Shown here: piece after piece, positions 1-8,782 of the stretch
Position numbering within the stretch: the first letter of the stretch is position 1
How the letters are laid out: every line of letters starts with the position of its first letter
NCBI GenBank assembly: GCA_035559795.1
Contig: DATMAR010000007.1
Span: forward strand, 1-64,000
Reading direction: 5' to 3'
DNA from: Fimbriimonadales bacterium
GTDB taxonomy: Bacteria; Armatimonadota; Fimbriimonadia; Fimbriimonadales; ATM1
Length of the DNA: 64,000 nt
Position numbers and translations under genes: made by a program
Notes under the pieces: generated by a model
Seen by the model: only the letters and a program-made list of their open reading frames with translations
The model's database searches: none
What the model was told of the DNA's origin: nothing

Positions 1-254
1 AATGTACTCATCAATGTAGTGCTTATAATTAGTGCACCACCTAGTGGAACTCCCAAAGGCGCATAAGGCATTCCCCACCAGAATAACGAACTCAAAACAA
101 ATAAAAATAAACTACAAACTACGAAGACTAAAAACCATTTCACGAATCCAGCAGAGCGAATTACTCGATTATATGCACATAAAATATACAAACCAATTAT
201 GAAGAAAACAACGTTTGCAGTCGCATGCAACAAAACAACTATGGCTTCTTTCAT
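1..254 (-). CDS. Partial small membrane protein, candidate immunity protein of the RHS tip
   Basis: The frame opens at the ATG complementary to 252-254 and is still open at the window edge, so 84 codons are visible and the C-terminus is missing. It begins only 3 bases after the stop of the upstream RHS tip module, which implies co-transcription. Two strongly hydrophobic segments are visible, at about residues 4-26 and 38-58, followed by a Trp-Trp-Gly-Met-Pro turn and the beginning of what may be a third segment. Genes placed directly after an RHS toxin tip usually encode its immunity protein, and membrane-spanning immunity proteins are known. The function is inferred only from position; the sequence itself is not one I recognise. 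Confidence 0.6.
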   Translation of the reverse strand, partial: MKEAIVVLLHATANVVFFIIGLYILCAYNRVIRSAGFVKWFLVFVVCSLFLFVLSSLFWWGMPYAPLGVPLGGALIISTTLMST

Positions 255-257
255 AAA

Positions 258-1250
258 TCAATACCCTAACTTTAATGTTCCACCCAATGCAAACGAGCCG
301 CCACCGATTTCCCAAGATTTAGGTGCGAACCCAACGCCCGATGACGTCTTTGGTTTAGGAATGTACAAAAGATCAACCCAGCTAGCACCGCCTTCATACG
401 TATAAACTTCTACCGCAATATCTAAAAGTGCATTTCCCAATCGGCTACTGTTGCAAGAGTATGCCAAGAATAAACGCATTTTTGTTCTACGCCTTTGTTT
501 AATCTGTCCAATTTGAACTACACCGAACGGATAGCCATCCCTACACGTCAGCCATGCGCCAGACACGTCGTCTGGTGGGCCATGCCCTATAAATACGCAG
601 CCTTCTACAGTATCATCACTCAAAACATCAACGATTTGTTCAGGCGTTGGATTTCGTAACACTATTATCTTAGTAGCACCTTTACCTCTTAGCCACCTTT
701 TAAATTTTGCAAGTGCAATTCCTATTACTAACTTCTCCCACCAAGAATGTTCTCCTATAATAATTACAGCTTTCCACAAACCAAGTGGATCTGTATACTT
801 AGCAGGATTATTCTCACAATACACATACCAATTCGCACCATCGCCTATCGGGTCGTTCGATAAAAATCGTCCGATGCTCGGGTCGTAGTAGCGATGACCC
901 AACAACAGCAACCCGGAATCCGAATCCGTCTGATAACCGAATGCCCCCCCGTATCCGAAAGGTCCGCTCCAACTTCCCGTCTCGGATACCCCATTCCCGA
1001 AAGCATCGTATCGCTTCGTCCCATCGAAACTTTGCGAGGTGTTCGTCTGCTGAACGTCGTTCTTCAAGTCCGCATGATAAAAGCGGGAAACTTGCGTCGC
1101 GATATTCCGCTCCGAAAGACCTGGGGTGTAACTCGTTGTCGTCCCCCCCTTCGTGACCGTAAGAACAGGAGAAACCACATCCGTCCCCGCAAGCATGAAC
1201 GAAGACGTCCCAGACGAATCCATCTCGGTCACCGTGATATTATCTCGCAT
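258..1250 (-). CDS. Orphan RHS core fragment with a caspase-like C-terminal tip
   Basis: Residues 1-160 are the distal part of an RHS shell: YDAFGN near 81, the core signature LGHRYYDPSIGRFLSNDP near 117-134, and the DPLGLW boundary at 154-159. The remaining 170 residues form a variable tip that has the two-part pattern of clan CD peptidases (caspase/CHAT type): hydrophobic VFIGHG with His223, then hydrophobic RLFLAYSC with Cys266. There is no N-terminal RHS shell, signal peptide or clear Shine-Dalgarno. The frame is the same as that of the gene ending at 1266, with five codons between that stop and this ATG. This is the arrangement of a displaced (orphan) rhs tip that becomes active only after recombination into a full-length rhs gene. 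The peptidase assignment is motif-level only. Confidence 0.7.
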   Translation of the reverse strand: MRDNITVTEMDSSGTSSFMLAGTDVVSPVLTVTKGGTTTSYTPGLSERNIATQVSRFYHADLKNDVQQTNTSQSFDGTKRYDAFGNGVSETGSWSGPFGYGGAFGYQTDSDSGLLLLGHRYYDPSIGRFLSNDPIGDGANWYVYCENNPAKYTDPLGLWKAVIIIGEHSWWEKLVIGIALAKFKRWLRGKGATKIIVLRNPTPEQIVDVLSDDTVEGCVFIGHGPPDDVSGAWLTCRDGYPFGVVQIGQIKQRRRTKMRLFLAYSCNSSRLGNALLDIAVEVYTYEGGASWVDLLYIPKPKTSSGVGFAPKSWEIGGGSFALGGTLKLGY

Positions 1251-1265
1251 TCTCGAAAAAGAAAT

Positions 1266-1766
1266 TCAATTATTTTCCTCCCAACAAAGCACCCTTCCTA
1301 AAACGTCAATCCACCACTTGCTGTACTTAGGTTCTCCACGTATTTTTATAAACGGTTGATTAGGTTGTAGGTCTTTATATTTTTTACCTACGATATCAGC
1401 GGGTATGTAGTAGTCCCATTCTCTTTCGTAGAATTCTCGTATTCTTTCCTTTATATAAACGTCTTCTATGCCAAAAGTTTGTTCTAATTCTATAGGGAAT
1501 GCTTTTGTATCGAATTCCGGTACTTTGCCATCGTGATCTTCGATATAAGAGATAACTATCTTACGAAGGAGTTCTAGATCCATGCGTATCATCTCTATAT
1601 AATTCAGCCTCCGTCTCGCAATCTCTTTTGCTTTCTCTGTTTCAACTTGCTTCCATGCTGAAGGATTCCCTTCTAATAGATCTCCACATTCTCGAAGCAT
1701 ACAAGCTGCTCGTTCAACTTTCCTTTTCACAGAATTCTGCGTTACACCAAACCAAAGATCAATCAT
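1266..1766 (-). CDS. Hypothetical helical protein in the RHS cassette array (possible immunity)
   Basis: This 166-residue protein is not one I recognise. It is highly charged and mostly helical by eye, with no signal peptide or membrane segment, and is rich in Glu, Arg and Lys; Trp occurs in pairs near the C-terminus. It lies between two RHS tip modules on the same strand, 21 bases after the 109-residue gene. Its stop is in frame with the orphan RHS fragment that follows. Small unrelated soluble proteins sandwiched between rhs tips are most often immunity proteins, so that is the leading inference. A cassette effector fragment is possible. Confidence 0.5.
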   Translation of the reverse strand: MIDLWFGVTQNSVKRKVERAACMLRECGDLLEGNPSAWKQVETEKAKEIARRRLNYIEMIRMDLELLRKIVISYIEDHDGKVPEFDTKAFPIELEQTFGIEDVYIKERIREFYEREWDYYIPADIVGKKYKDLQPNQPFIKIRGEPKYSKWWIDVLGRVLCWEENN

Positions 1767-1787
1767 ATGTTCATACCATGAAGTTAT

Positions 1788-2117
1788 TCAACAATTCGGC
1801 ATCTTTCGAATACACATCAACCATTCTAATTTAATCATTCTCGGGTCTTTTCTTATTTCATAGTCGTAAACTATACTAGGAGGACCAAAACGACTTTTTG
1901 GTTCTAGCCTGAACAGTAAAACATCGAAATAAGCATCCCTTAAATCAAAATGTACTTCAAGCCCCACATATTGCGCTCTACTGAAGGCACTACAACCAGC
2001 GGAATTAAAATCAAAAATAAAATTGCTGAATCCGAAGTTCGTTATGAGAAAATCAAGTTCTGATACGATTGCTTCTTCAAAACATCGGCAAATTTCTTTC
2101 CATGATTGCAATAGCAT
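1788..2117 (-). CDS. Hypothetical small protein in the RHS cassette array (possible immunity)
   Basis: This is a 109-residue protein without a family I can name. It starts with MLLQSWKEICRCFEEAI and continues with alternating hydrophobic and charged stretches typical of a small alpha/beta fold, for example VGLEVHFDLRDAYFDVLLF. No signal peptide or membrane segment is present. It sits in the same-strand series of small genes behind the truncated RHS gene. The 135 bases separating it from the upstream gene contain only a 26-codon open frame (2150-2230) ending WKDS, which may be the tail of a decayed cassette gene. Immunity function is inferred from position. Confidence 0.45.
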   Translation of the reverse strand: MLLQSWKEICRCFEEAIVSELDFLITNFGFSNFIFDFNSAGCSAFSRAQYVGLEVHFDLRDAYFDVLLFRLEPKSRFGPPSIVYDYEIRKDPRMIKLEWLMCIRKMPNC

Positions 2118-2252
2118 ATCTACGACCTAGGGTATCTAAATAACCACATTTATGAATCTTTCCATTCTATAGTAGGGACTTCTTCCCAGTCGTTAGAGTC
2201 AATTGCAATATCCATTAAAATGAAAGGCATTCGCGACCATGTATGAATTTTA

Positions 2253-2882
2253 TTACATCTTGCATCCTCGCATCAAAAATATAATTTGTGATAACAATAT
2301 TATTGTCCCTATCAATATGCATCCCAAACTTTTACTTCCCTTTGCTTTATTAATTTTCGTCAGGAGTTCATCCGCATGCTCCTCCGGAAGGCCTTCTGAA
2401 ATATGCTCCCTACGATATTTCTCAACTATGACATTCCATTGCGAAAAATCTCCCGATAGAAAGTCGGACGCATACTCATCGCAAAGACGAACGAGTTCTG
2501 CTAAGATTTTTTTTCTCGTATCAGAAGGAAAACTCATAAAAAGTTGATAGGGAGGAGCCTGATAGTGAGCACCACGAACTTTTGCGATGAATACTACAGG
2601 GAGCAAGAAATTATTATCTAAAATGATTTTTCCATTGTTAAGTTTGCAAATAGATACAACGAGCTCCGCATCATCTCTATTGATATAAATACCTGTCCCA
2701 GTTTTCTTATTCAAATACCTTCCAATGAACCAACGAGTATCAAAAGTTTGAGATAACTTGTACTTCTCAGCAAGGGGCTTGAACGCCCAGTAAATTTCGC
2801 GTTCTTGAGGACCGAAAAAGGCCTCATCGAAACGCTCTATAACGCTTGCAAGCCAACGAAAACAATATAATCTCCACATCAT
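2253..2882 (-). CDS. Hypothetical protein with C-terminal membrane anchor, candidate immunity partner
   Basis: The ATG overlaps the stop of the RHS gene by four bases (2879-2882), so translation is probably coupled to it. The 209 residues comprise a soluble N-terminal part with aromatic-rich strands and one C-terminal hydrophobic segment (LGCILIGTIILLSQIIFLM, about residues 186-204), ending in a short basic tail. Tight coupling to an RHS tip is the standard position of the cognate immunity protein. A C-terminal anchor would place it at the membrane, facing the cytoplasm. I do not recognise the family, and the toxin it would neutralise (the tip of the preceding gene) is also unassigned. Confidence 0.5.
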   Translation of the reverse strand: MMWRLYCFRWLASVIERFDEAFFGPQEREIYWAFKPLAEKYKLSQTFDTRWFIGRYLNKKTGTGIYINRDDAELVVSICKLNNGKIILDNNFLLPVVFIAKVRGAHYQAPPYQLFMSFPSDTRKKILAELVRLCDEYASDFLSGDFSQWNVIVEKYRREHISEGLPEEHADELLTKINKAKGSKSLGCILIGTIILLSQIIFLMRGCKM

Positions 2883-4297
2883 ATACTTGGGTATCCAAAC
2901 AAATCGACAAAGAAACTTTCTATACGATAAAACGCACTCTGGATTACTCCTTTCTTTAAAGGTCCATAGTCGACTAATACTCTTCCTAAGAGCATGTTAG
3001 ACAATAACCATCCTACGTTTTCTACTGCCATAAGAACCGAAACCGGGAAACGGATAATTTTGGCACTTAGAGATGCAGAAAAATACCATTCTTTAAGCTT
3101 AAGTAACCCAATAACAGCTTCAACGCTTTTTCCTACCTTCGACTCAAATGCCATAGCCCCTATTGCTTTTGCAGCAGCCGGTATACGTCCACTTCCCAAA
3201 TTTTCTCCTATTATGAATACACCGGCACCTGGATAAGGTCTCGGCAAACTAAACAAAAGAACGGAATTACCAACCCCAGCAAGCATACCCCACCCATAAG
3301 AACTGCTATATTTATTCACATTGTCATTTACTCCCAGCCAATCTCTTATCGTATCCGTGACAGTTCCTGACACGACATCCCCCCAACCGCAAACGAAATC
3401 GGTCAAGTCGAAGGGAACTCCACCTTCTAAATTGCCCTTCGGAAGACCATAAGGAATAGGCTGTGGATCCCCCAAAGGAGGAATAAAGCCTAGAGGATTA
3501 TTGCCTACCGGAGCATAGCCGCCCCCCCAACCACCTCTCCCTCCACCACCGGTAGGCGTGAGATAACGACCTGTAGTCGTGTCGAATATCCCCACACCCG
3601 AAAACACGAACCCAGACCAATCCAGTGTGTAACCCGAGCCCCCACCGAATTGGAATGGAGTAGAGGTGTCCCTTATTCGAGAAAGGACGTTCCCCCAGGC
3701 ATCGTATGACCAAGTATCGGAAAAAGAAGGACTGCCATCCGAAAGTTGTTTCGTGGAGGTAGAGGCGTCGAAGTGATAGAAGCGACTTACGCCATCACGA
3801 CGCTCCGAAATTCCTGGAGTGTAATTCGCTCTCCCATCAGAAAGAATGAAAGACGAAGCACCAGAACCAGCGCGATGGAAAGTGTATGAACCCGATGTGT
3901 CTGTTTTCGAAACTCTCGCCCCGAAACCATTGTATGCAAAGGAACTCTGTGCCCCCCCTGGATAATTGATAGCGACGAGCCTATCTTCGTAGTCCCATGC
4001 GAAAGTTGTCGTTCCAGTGGAATTGGTAATCGCGGTCGTCCGTCCGCATGCGTCGTATCCGAACGACCTCACCGGGTTCCCGTTCACCCGAATCTCGGTC
4101 AATTTGTCCGCCCCGTCGTATAGGTAATTCTCTTGATTCACCACATCGCCGTTGTAGCGACGATACAGGCGATTCCCGTTCGCATCGTAATCGTACTCAC
4201 ACAAATACCCAGGGCGAGTTTCCGACAAGAGTTGGTCAATCGGGTCGTATGTAAACGTCACCAAAAAAAAATTCGGTATACTTTCTGCTCCCAGCAT
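2879..4297 (-). CDS. 5'-truncated RHS repeat protein with C-terminal tip
   Basis: Residues 16-130 contain YD/RHS repeats (for example [34 protein letters not shown]). These are followed by a diverged core in which the usual YDPxxGRFLSxDP reads [14 protein letters not shown] (about residues 238-251), then a Gly-rich linker and a tip of about 200 residues with a hydrophobic stretch near the C-terminus. Family members normally carry more than a thousand residues before this point; here the only possible start lies inside the rpmH start region, on the opposite strand. The first 14 residues are encoded by rpmH leader DNA rather than RHS sequence. The gene is therefore a 3' remnant joined to rpmH by rearrangement and may not be expressed. 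The tip function is unknown. Confidence 0.75.
   Translation of the reverse strand: MLGAESIPNFFLVTFTYDPIDQLLSETRPGYLCEYDYDANGNRLYRRYNGDVVNQENYLYDGADKLTEIRVNGNPVRSFGYDACGRTTAITNSTGTTTFAWDYEDRLVAINYPGGAQSSFAYNGFGARVSKTDTSGSYTFHRAGSGASSFILSDGRANYTPGISERRDGVSRFYHFDASTSTKQLSDGSPSFSDTWSYDAWGNVLSRIRDTSTPFQFGGGSGYTLDWSGFVFSGVGIFDTTTGRYLTPTGGGGRGGWGGGYAPVGNNPLGFIPPLGDPQPIPYGLPKGNLEGGVPFDLTDFVCGWGDVVSGTVTDTIRDWLGVNDNVNKYSSSYGWGMLAGVGNSVLLFSLPRPYPGAGVFIIGENLGSGRIPAAAKAIGAMAFESKVGKSVEAVIGLLKLKEWYFSASLSAKIIRFPVSVLMAVENVGWLLSNMLLGRVLVDYGPLKKGVIQSAFYRIESFFVDLFGYPSI
4277..4282 (+). promoter_or_regulatory. Possible -10 element for rpmH
   Basis: TATACT lies 13 bases before the rpmH ATG, which would give a very short leader. 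No good -35 hexamer is visible 16-18 bases upstream, where the sequence passes straight into the truncated RHS gene. The RHS junction may have removed the original upstream promoter. Confidence 0.3.
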
Positions 4298-4430
4298 GAA
4301 ACGGACCTTTCAGCCCAATAAGCGCCGCCGGAAGAAGACCCATGGCTTTCGGGTGCGTATGCGCACCACCGACGGGCAGAACGTCATAAAACGGCGCCGA
4401 AAAAAGGGTCGCTACCGACTCACCCCGTGA
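4296..4430 (+). CDS. rpmH: 50S ribosomal protein L34
   Basis: The 44-residue product starts [19 protein letters not shown] and ends [12 protein letters not shown], the highly conserved, extremely basic L34 sequence that binds 23S rRNA in the large subunit. Length and both termini match the family. It overlaps rnpA by three bases (GTGA), the usual rpmH-rnpA junction. In most bacteria dnaA and the replication origin are next door; here the upstream side is occupied by a truncated RHS gene on the other strand, so that neighbourhood has been rearranged. Confidence 0.97.
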   Translation: MKRTFQPNKRRRKKTHGFRVRMRTTDGQNVIKRRRKKGRYRLTP

Positions 4431-4744
4431 AGTCGCGCACGCTCAAAAAGCGCCAAGAATTCGAACGTCTCTTTCAGCAAGGAAAGGTTTTCGATACTCC
4501 CTACCTCCGGGTCCTTTGGCTTCCTGGGGAGGGGCGATTTGCAGTCATTCCGGTACGAGCGATAGGAAGCATAGCCAGGAGAAACACCATCAAGCGAAGG
4601 TGGCGCGAAGCGCTGAGAACGATGCTCCAGGAGGTTCCCTCGAATCGGGACATGCTTTTCCTCATCAAGAAATCAGGCGAAAACCTTCGAGGAGAGCACC
4701 TTAGAGAGGCGTTGCGTGCCATACTTAACCAACTTAGAAATTGA
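4427..4744 (+). CDS. rnpA: Ribonuclease P protein component
   Basis: The 105-residue basic protein assists the RNase P RNA in removing 5' leaders from pre-tRNA. The family motif appears as [15 protein letters not shown] (about residues 48-62), equivalent to the RNR box that contacts RNA, preceded by the [13 protein letters not shown] start typical of the family. The start is GTG at 4427, overlapping the rpmH stop, and the stop overlaps the yidD TTG start (TTGA). The rpmH-rnpA-yidD-yidC-jag order is the widely conserved cluster. Confidence 0.95.
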   Translation: MKSRTLKKRQEFERLFQQGKVFDTPYLRVLWLPGEGRFAVIPVRAIGSIARRNTIKRRWREALRTMLQEVPSNRDMLFLIKKSGENLRGEHLREALRAILNQLRN

Positions 4745-4959
4745 GTGATTTCGGCAAACGCGTCGGAGTGGGATTGATTCGGCTATACCAACGAAGCACC
4801 CGTTGGAAGCCGTCTATCTGTCGTTTTACGCCATCCTGCTCTCAGTACACATTGGAAGCCATCGAACGTTACGGGTTTTGGAAAGGTGTTTGGTTAGGTC
4901 TGCGCCGCATTTGCCGATGTCATCCGTTTCATGCTGGGGGTTATGACCCCGTACCGTAG
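4741..4959 (+). CDS. yidD: Membrane protein insertion efficiency factor YidD
   Basis: This 72-residue protein has the family core [26 protein letters not shown] and [17 protein letters not shown], including the three conserved Cys. YidD is a small membrane-associated protein that helps YidC insert inner-membrane proteins. The start is TTG, overlapping the rnpA stop (TTGA). Seven bases separate the stop from the yidC ATG, so the four genes are likely translated from one message. Confidence 0.95.
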   Translation: MSDFGKRVGVGLIRLYQRSTRWKPSICRFTPSCSQYTLEAIERYGFWKGVWLGLRRICRCHPFHAGGYDPVP

Positions 4960-4966
4960 ATAAATC

Positions 4967-6412
4967 ATGAGTCAACAACCGAACGCGCGAAGCAATCTGA
5001 TCCAGATGCTTTTGATTTTCGCTCTGGTGTTTTTGGGGATGCAACTTTTCTTTCCCAAATCTCCTCAACAGTCCCTGACGACTGCCGAACTCATCGCGCG
5101 ATATAAAAGCGCTTGGAAAGAGACTCAAATGGCATCGCGCCTTTACGTGGATAAATTGCAAGGGGAGGAAGCGGAACGACTTAGAAAAATCCATGCGCAA
5201 ATGGAAACTCTGCCGCAAGCCTATGCACCGGAAGCGCAAACAACCCAGCCTTCAGAACTCGCGCCGAAACCGACCGACCCCATCGAAACGCTCAAAAAGT
5301 ATTTTCATGATTCTCTTTCTCGATTGTTGCAAACTTCTTCGGAATTAGCAGCGCGTTTGCGGAACGAGAGCAAAGAAAATCCACGTTTAGCAACTCCCGC
5401 ATCGAGAGTAGAGTACGAACACGCACGATTGCTCCTCATCAAAGCCGAAGTAGACAGAGATTTCAACACGGCGGTGAGCGCTTATCAAGCCTTTCGCTCT
5501 TTAGCAACCGGTTCGCATCCTCCTGAAATATTAAAAGAAGCGAAGGAATATCAAGAAATCTCGCGCGATATTGCCGCTCACATGGCTCGTTTCGAAGCGT
5601 CGGGTCCTGCGCATTTCGGTTATATGATTATCGATGCGCTCGTGAAAATGACCGGTTCGATTCCCGGATTTAGTTATTGGTTCGCAGCCATCGTGCTTGC
5701 CGTCGTCGCACGGTTACTCGTTTGGCCACTCGCAGCAAAACAAATACGCAGTTTCAAACGCATGGCTCAACTCCAACCGATGGTTAAAGAACTGCAAGAA
5801 AATTATCAAGGGGCGGAATTGCAGCAGCGAATCATGAAACTTTATCAGAAATACGATATTAATCCTTGGGCGGGATGTCTACCGAGTTTAGTGCAAATTC
5901 CATTTTTCCTTTGGATTTTTTACAGCATGAATTTATATCGTTTCGAATTCCAAAAGGGAACGTTTCTTTGGATTAATCCTTCCACAGCGAATGCATTTCA
6001 CGGAATCGCCCCGAACTTAGGGTTCAGGGATTATCCTCTCGTTATTATCTACGGAATATCCATGATCGTAGCCACTTTGCTCTCGGTAAGTGATCCACAG
6101 CAAGCGCAAAAACAAAGAATTATCGGTTTGATTATGGCAGTGGTATTTACCACTCTCATGCTCTTTTGGGATTTCCCTAGTGCTTTCGTGTTATATTGGA
6201 TAGGGTTAAATATCGTTTCGACAGCACAAACGATTTATATGAACAAACAACCTCTTCCGCCATTAGTGGAAGTCCCTGCGGGAGCGAAAAAGAACGGTCT
6301 ATTCAAAGGACTGATTCCTTCGGAAGGAACACCGACTCAAGAACCAAAACAAAAAACCGGTACACCGGTGTTGCATAAACCTAAAACGAAAAAACATAAA
6401 AAGAAAAGATAA
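4967..6412 (+). CDS. yidC: Membrane protein insertase YidC/OxaA
   Basis: The 481-residue protein has an N-terminal membrane segment (about residues 10-24), a periplasmic coiled-coil-like region of about 190 residues rich in Lys, Glu and Ala, and the conserved 60KD_IMP core starting near FGYMIIDALVKM. The core shows the groove arginine region (AKQIRSFKRMAQLQP), WAGCLPSLVQIPFFLWIF and the last helices with FPSAFVLYWIGLN. The tail is strongly basic (KTKKHKKKR), as in YidC proteins that contact ribosomes. It is longer than the Gram-positive form but lacks the large beta-sandwich P1 domain of proteobacterial YidC; the helical periplasmic region stands in its place. Confidence 0.95.
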   Translation: MSQQPNARSNLIQMLLIFALVFLGMQLFFPKSPQQSLTTAELIARYKSAWKETQMASRLYVDKLQGEEAERLRKIHAQMETLPQAYAPEAQTTQPSELAPKPTDPIETLKKYFHDSLSRLLQTSSELAARLRNESKENPRLATPASRVEYEHARLLLIKAEVDRDFNTAVSAYQAFRSLATGSHPPEILKEAKEYQEISRDIAAHMARFEASGPAHFGYMIIDALVKMTGSIPGFSYWFAAIVLAVVARLLVWPLAAKQIRSFKRMAQLQPMVKELQENYQGAELQQRIMKLYQKYDINPWAGCLPSLVQIPFFLWIFYSMNLYRFEFQKGTFLWINPSTANAFHGIAPNLGFRDYPLVIIYGISMIVATLLSVSDPQQAQKQRIIGLIMAVVFTTLMLFWDFPSAFVLYWIGLNIVSTAQTIYMNKQPLPPLVEVPAGAKKNGLFKGLIPSEGTPTQEPKQKTGTPVLHKPKTKKHKKKR

Positions 6413-6439
6413 CAACGAATTCCCTTTAGGGAGGATATT

Positions 6440-7195
6440 TTGAACATGACAGAAAGTACTGAAGCAACTGGTCGAACGCTCGAAGAGGCGAAGCGCGCTG
6501 CTGCGCAGGCTCTCGGTCGAAGCGTCGAAGAATGTGAATTCGAAATCATCGAACAAAAAGCCGGGGGGTTATTCGCGCGCGACAATTTCCGAGTGCGTGC
6601 ATGGGTGAAGGCTCATCCACCGGAGGCAGTTGTCGAATGGAGTGCATCGGAATCCGCCCCGGAAGAGAAAACGGAAACAATCGAAGAAGCCGAAGAAGAA
6701 ACGGAAGAAGGCGAAGAAGAACTCGCCGTCGAAGCCACGCAAGAGGATGCGGAAAGAGCGAGAGCGACTGTCGAAGGCATCTTCCAAGCCGGGCGTCTTC
6801 GTGTTAACGTGAGCGTAAAAAGTGTTCACGGAAGGTATGTAGATTTGCACCTTTCCGGTCCGGATGTGGGTTTTTTATTAGAAAGTCGCCAACCGGCAAT
6901 CGACTCGCTACAGTATTTAGCGAATGCAATGATGGCGAGGAGCGTTCGCCCTGGAGTGCGAATTACTCTCGACGCGGATTCCTATCGAATGGAACGAAAT
7001 GCAGCGTTGATACGCCAGGCGAAGCAAATCGCGGCTCAAGTTCGCAAGCGACAGCAAGAAGCCGTCCTCGACCCCTTACCTGCACACGAGCGAAGAATAA
7101 TTCACCAAGCCCTTGCAGATTTCGAGGGGGTCGAAACCTACAGCGAAGGTGAAGAGCCGAACCGCCGCGTCGTGATTAGCCCGAAACCTTCATAG
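6440..7195 (+). CDS. jag: Jag/KhpB RNA-binding protein
   Basis: The 251 residues contain an N-terminal Jag-N domain (TGRTLEEAKRAAAQALG, about residues 11-60), a very acidic Glu-rich linker (about 75-105), a KH-II domain (DVGFLLESRQPAIDSLQYL, about 140-190) and a C-terminal R3H domain (AHERRIIHQALADF, about 215-228). KhpB proteins bind RNA and are tied to cell-envelope growth; the gene normally follows yidC as here. A GGGAGG Shine-Dalgarno at 6429-6434 is 5 bases from TTG 6440 and 11 bases from ATG 6446, so either start is possible. One Gly-Gly pair is written GGGGGG (6563-6568). Confidence 0.92.
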   Translation: MNMTESTEATGRTLEEAKRAAAQALGRSVEECEFEIIEQKAGGLFARDNFRVRAWVKAHPPEAVVEWSASESAPEEKTETIEEAEEETEEGEEELAVEATQEDAERARATVEGIFQAGRLRVNVSVKSVHGRYVDLHLSGPDVGFLLESRQPAIDSLQYLANAMMARSVRPGVRITLDADSYRMERNAALIRQAKQIAAQVRKRQQEAVLDPLPAHERRIIHQALADFEGVETYSEGEEPNRRVVISPKPS

Positions 7196-7342
7196 GCTGA
7201 GAGAGTTTTTATCGCGCACTAAGGCTTTTCTACGCTTTTTTCATACCTCGACTGCTCTCAACTTTTGAGCCTATTGGATGACTGAAATATAAAAGCGTGT
7301 GAAAGCTGCGCTTTAGACAATGTAGGCTAATAGTTTTTTTAA

Positions 7343-7456
7343 TCGCGCCTTACGGCGCTCTCCTACGGCTCTACATCTTGCTTTTTTATCGCGCCTTACG
7401 GCGCTCCTACTGGCTATCTACATCTTGTTTTTTATCGCGCCTTACGGCGCTCCTAC
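7343..7456. repeat. Three copies of a GCGCC-TTAC-GGCGC hairpin repeat
   Basis: The stem GCGCC, loop TTAC, stem GGCGC occurs at 7345-7358, 7391-7404 and 7437-7450, each in a longer shared context (tATCGCGCC...GGCGCTCCTAC) with T-runs before each copy. The third copy runs into the end of the convergent oxidoreductase gene and encodes its last residues and stop. A fourth copy is at 60993-61006. This is a REP-like intergenic element between convergent genes. The T-runs precede rather than follow the hairpins on the plus strand, so they are not classical terminators. Confidence 0.85.
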
Positions 7457-8608
7457 AATGTTTTCCCATTTTCTACTTTTCGCGCTGCGTTCGACTGCGT
7501 CTAAAACCATTTGATTTCGCAAGCCATCCTCGAAATCGGGCGTCGGGTTCTCCCCCCTCCCCATCCGTTCGAATCCTGAGTAAACCAAATGCGTGAACGT
7601 GTGTTCATAGCCGATGATATGCCCCACCGGCCACCAATTCGCTGTATAAGGATGAACTTTGTCCGTAACTTGAATCACACGAAATCCCTGCAGGTGGGGG
7701 GGATCTTCTGCATTATAATACTCCAATTCGTTCATTCTTTCCAAATTGAAAACGACTGAACCCCTCGAGCCGTTGATTTCGAAACGGTTGTGATTCTTTC
7801 TTCCCAATGCAAAGCGAGCCGCTTCGAAAGTACCCAAAGCGCCATTCTCGAATCGCGCCAAAAACATGGAAGCATCGTCTACGGTAACTTCACCCATTTC
7901 GGCAGACGCAACCCCCCCGAGTCTATCGTCTGCCTTCGCCAATTTCGGTCTCTGTTTGATGAAAGTCTCCAAATGTCCGCATACCTCTGTGATTTCACCG
8001 ACTAAATATCTACCCAAATCAATAATATGCGCGCCGATATCTCCATGCGCTCCTGAACCAGCGATTTCTTTTTGCAATCTCCAAACCAAAGGAAAAGCTG
8101 GATCAGCGATCCAATCCTGTAAATACACTGCTCGAAAATGATAAATTTTTCCCAAAACGCCCTCTTCGATCATTCGTTTCGCTAAAGCGACAGCAGGACA
8201 GTATCGGTAATTGTGAAAAATCGCATGAAAAACGCCTGCTTTTTTCACCGCTTCGAACATACTTTGCGCTTCTTGCAAATTGTTCGCGAGAGGTTTTTCG
8301 CACCAGATGATTTTTCCCGCCTCAGCCGCGGCAATCGAAATCGGTGCATGCAAATTTCCCGGCGCGGAGACGTCAATAAGGTCTATGTCTTTTCGCTCCA
8401 CGAGACGTCGCCAATCCGTTTCGGTCTCCTGCCATCCATATTTCTCTGCCGCCGCCTTCAAAGGGGCTTCCGTGCGTCCGCAAATCACTGCCATTTCAGG
8501 TTCCCAATCCATGTCGAAGAATCTCGCAACCTGCCGATAAGCATTGCTGTGCGCCTTCCCCATGAATTGGTATCCCACCATTCCGATTCTGACTTTCCGT
8601 TTCGGCAT
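7442..8608 (-). CDS. Gfo/Idh/MocA family oxidoreductase
   Basis: The N-terminal Rossmann fold reads [20 protein letters not shown], with the dinucleotide-binding turn, followed by [15 protein letters not shown] and the family hallmark CEKPLANN, whose Lys is catalytic. The C-terminal half is the alpha/beta GFO_IDH_MocA_C domain. Members oxidise or reduce sugars and inositols with NAD(P); the substrate cannot be told from sequence. I chose ATG 8608 (MPKRKVRIG) because the Rossmann strand starts there; a TTG at 8665 would add 19 residues without a better ribosome site. The last residues (VGAP-stop) are encoded by a REP hairpin, so the C-terminus has been shaped by that repeat. Confidence 0.88.
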   Translation of the reverse strand: MPKRKVRIGMVGYQFMGKAHSNAYRQVARFFDMDWEPEMAVICGRTEAPLKAAAEKYGWQETETDWRRLVERKDIDLIDVSAPGNLHAPISIAAAEAGKIIWCEKPLANNLQEAQSMFEAVKKAGVFHAIFHNYRYCPAVALAKRMIEEGVLGKIYHFRAVYLQDWIADPAFPLVWRLQKEIAGSGAHGDIGAHIIDLGRYLVGEITEVCGHLETFIKQRPKLAKADDRLGGVASAEMGEVTVDDASMFLARFENGALGTFEAARFALGRKNHNRFEINGSRGSVVFNLERMNELEYYNAEDPPHLQGFRVIQVTDKVHPYTANWWPVGHIIGYEHTFTHLVYSGFERMGRGENPTPDFEDGLRNQMVLDAVERSAKSRKWENIVGAP

Positions 8609-8782
8609 AGAGTCTATTTTGATATATTTTGGAAACCGAAGTAATTGAGGAGATTGTTTAGACAACAGCCCCGATTAGATGAAGCACAAATGTCTGGATA
8701 GGTTGACCAACAAGGAGTCCGATAAAACGACACATAGACCTGTTCGATGTATCTAATCCTTTCTAGCGAAATCGCTCGAACT

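Noticed and set aside
894-1301. Plus-strand open frame opposite the orphan RHS module
   Set aside because: Arg-rich shadow of a recognisable RHS core on the other strand.
7343-7456. Hairpin repeats as Rho-independent terminators for jag
   Set aside because: On the plus strand the T-runs precede the hairpins; on the minus strand an A-run follows.
8666-8782. Possible FMN riboswitch near the riboflavin genes
   Set aside because: The gap is downstream of ribE on the coding strand and shows none of the conserved RFN helices; ribD overlaps its upstream gene, leaving no leader.
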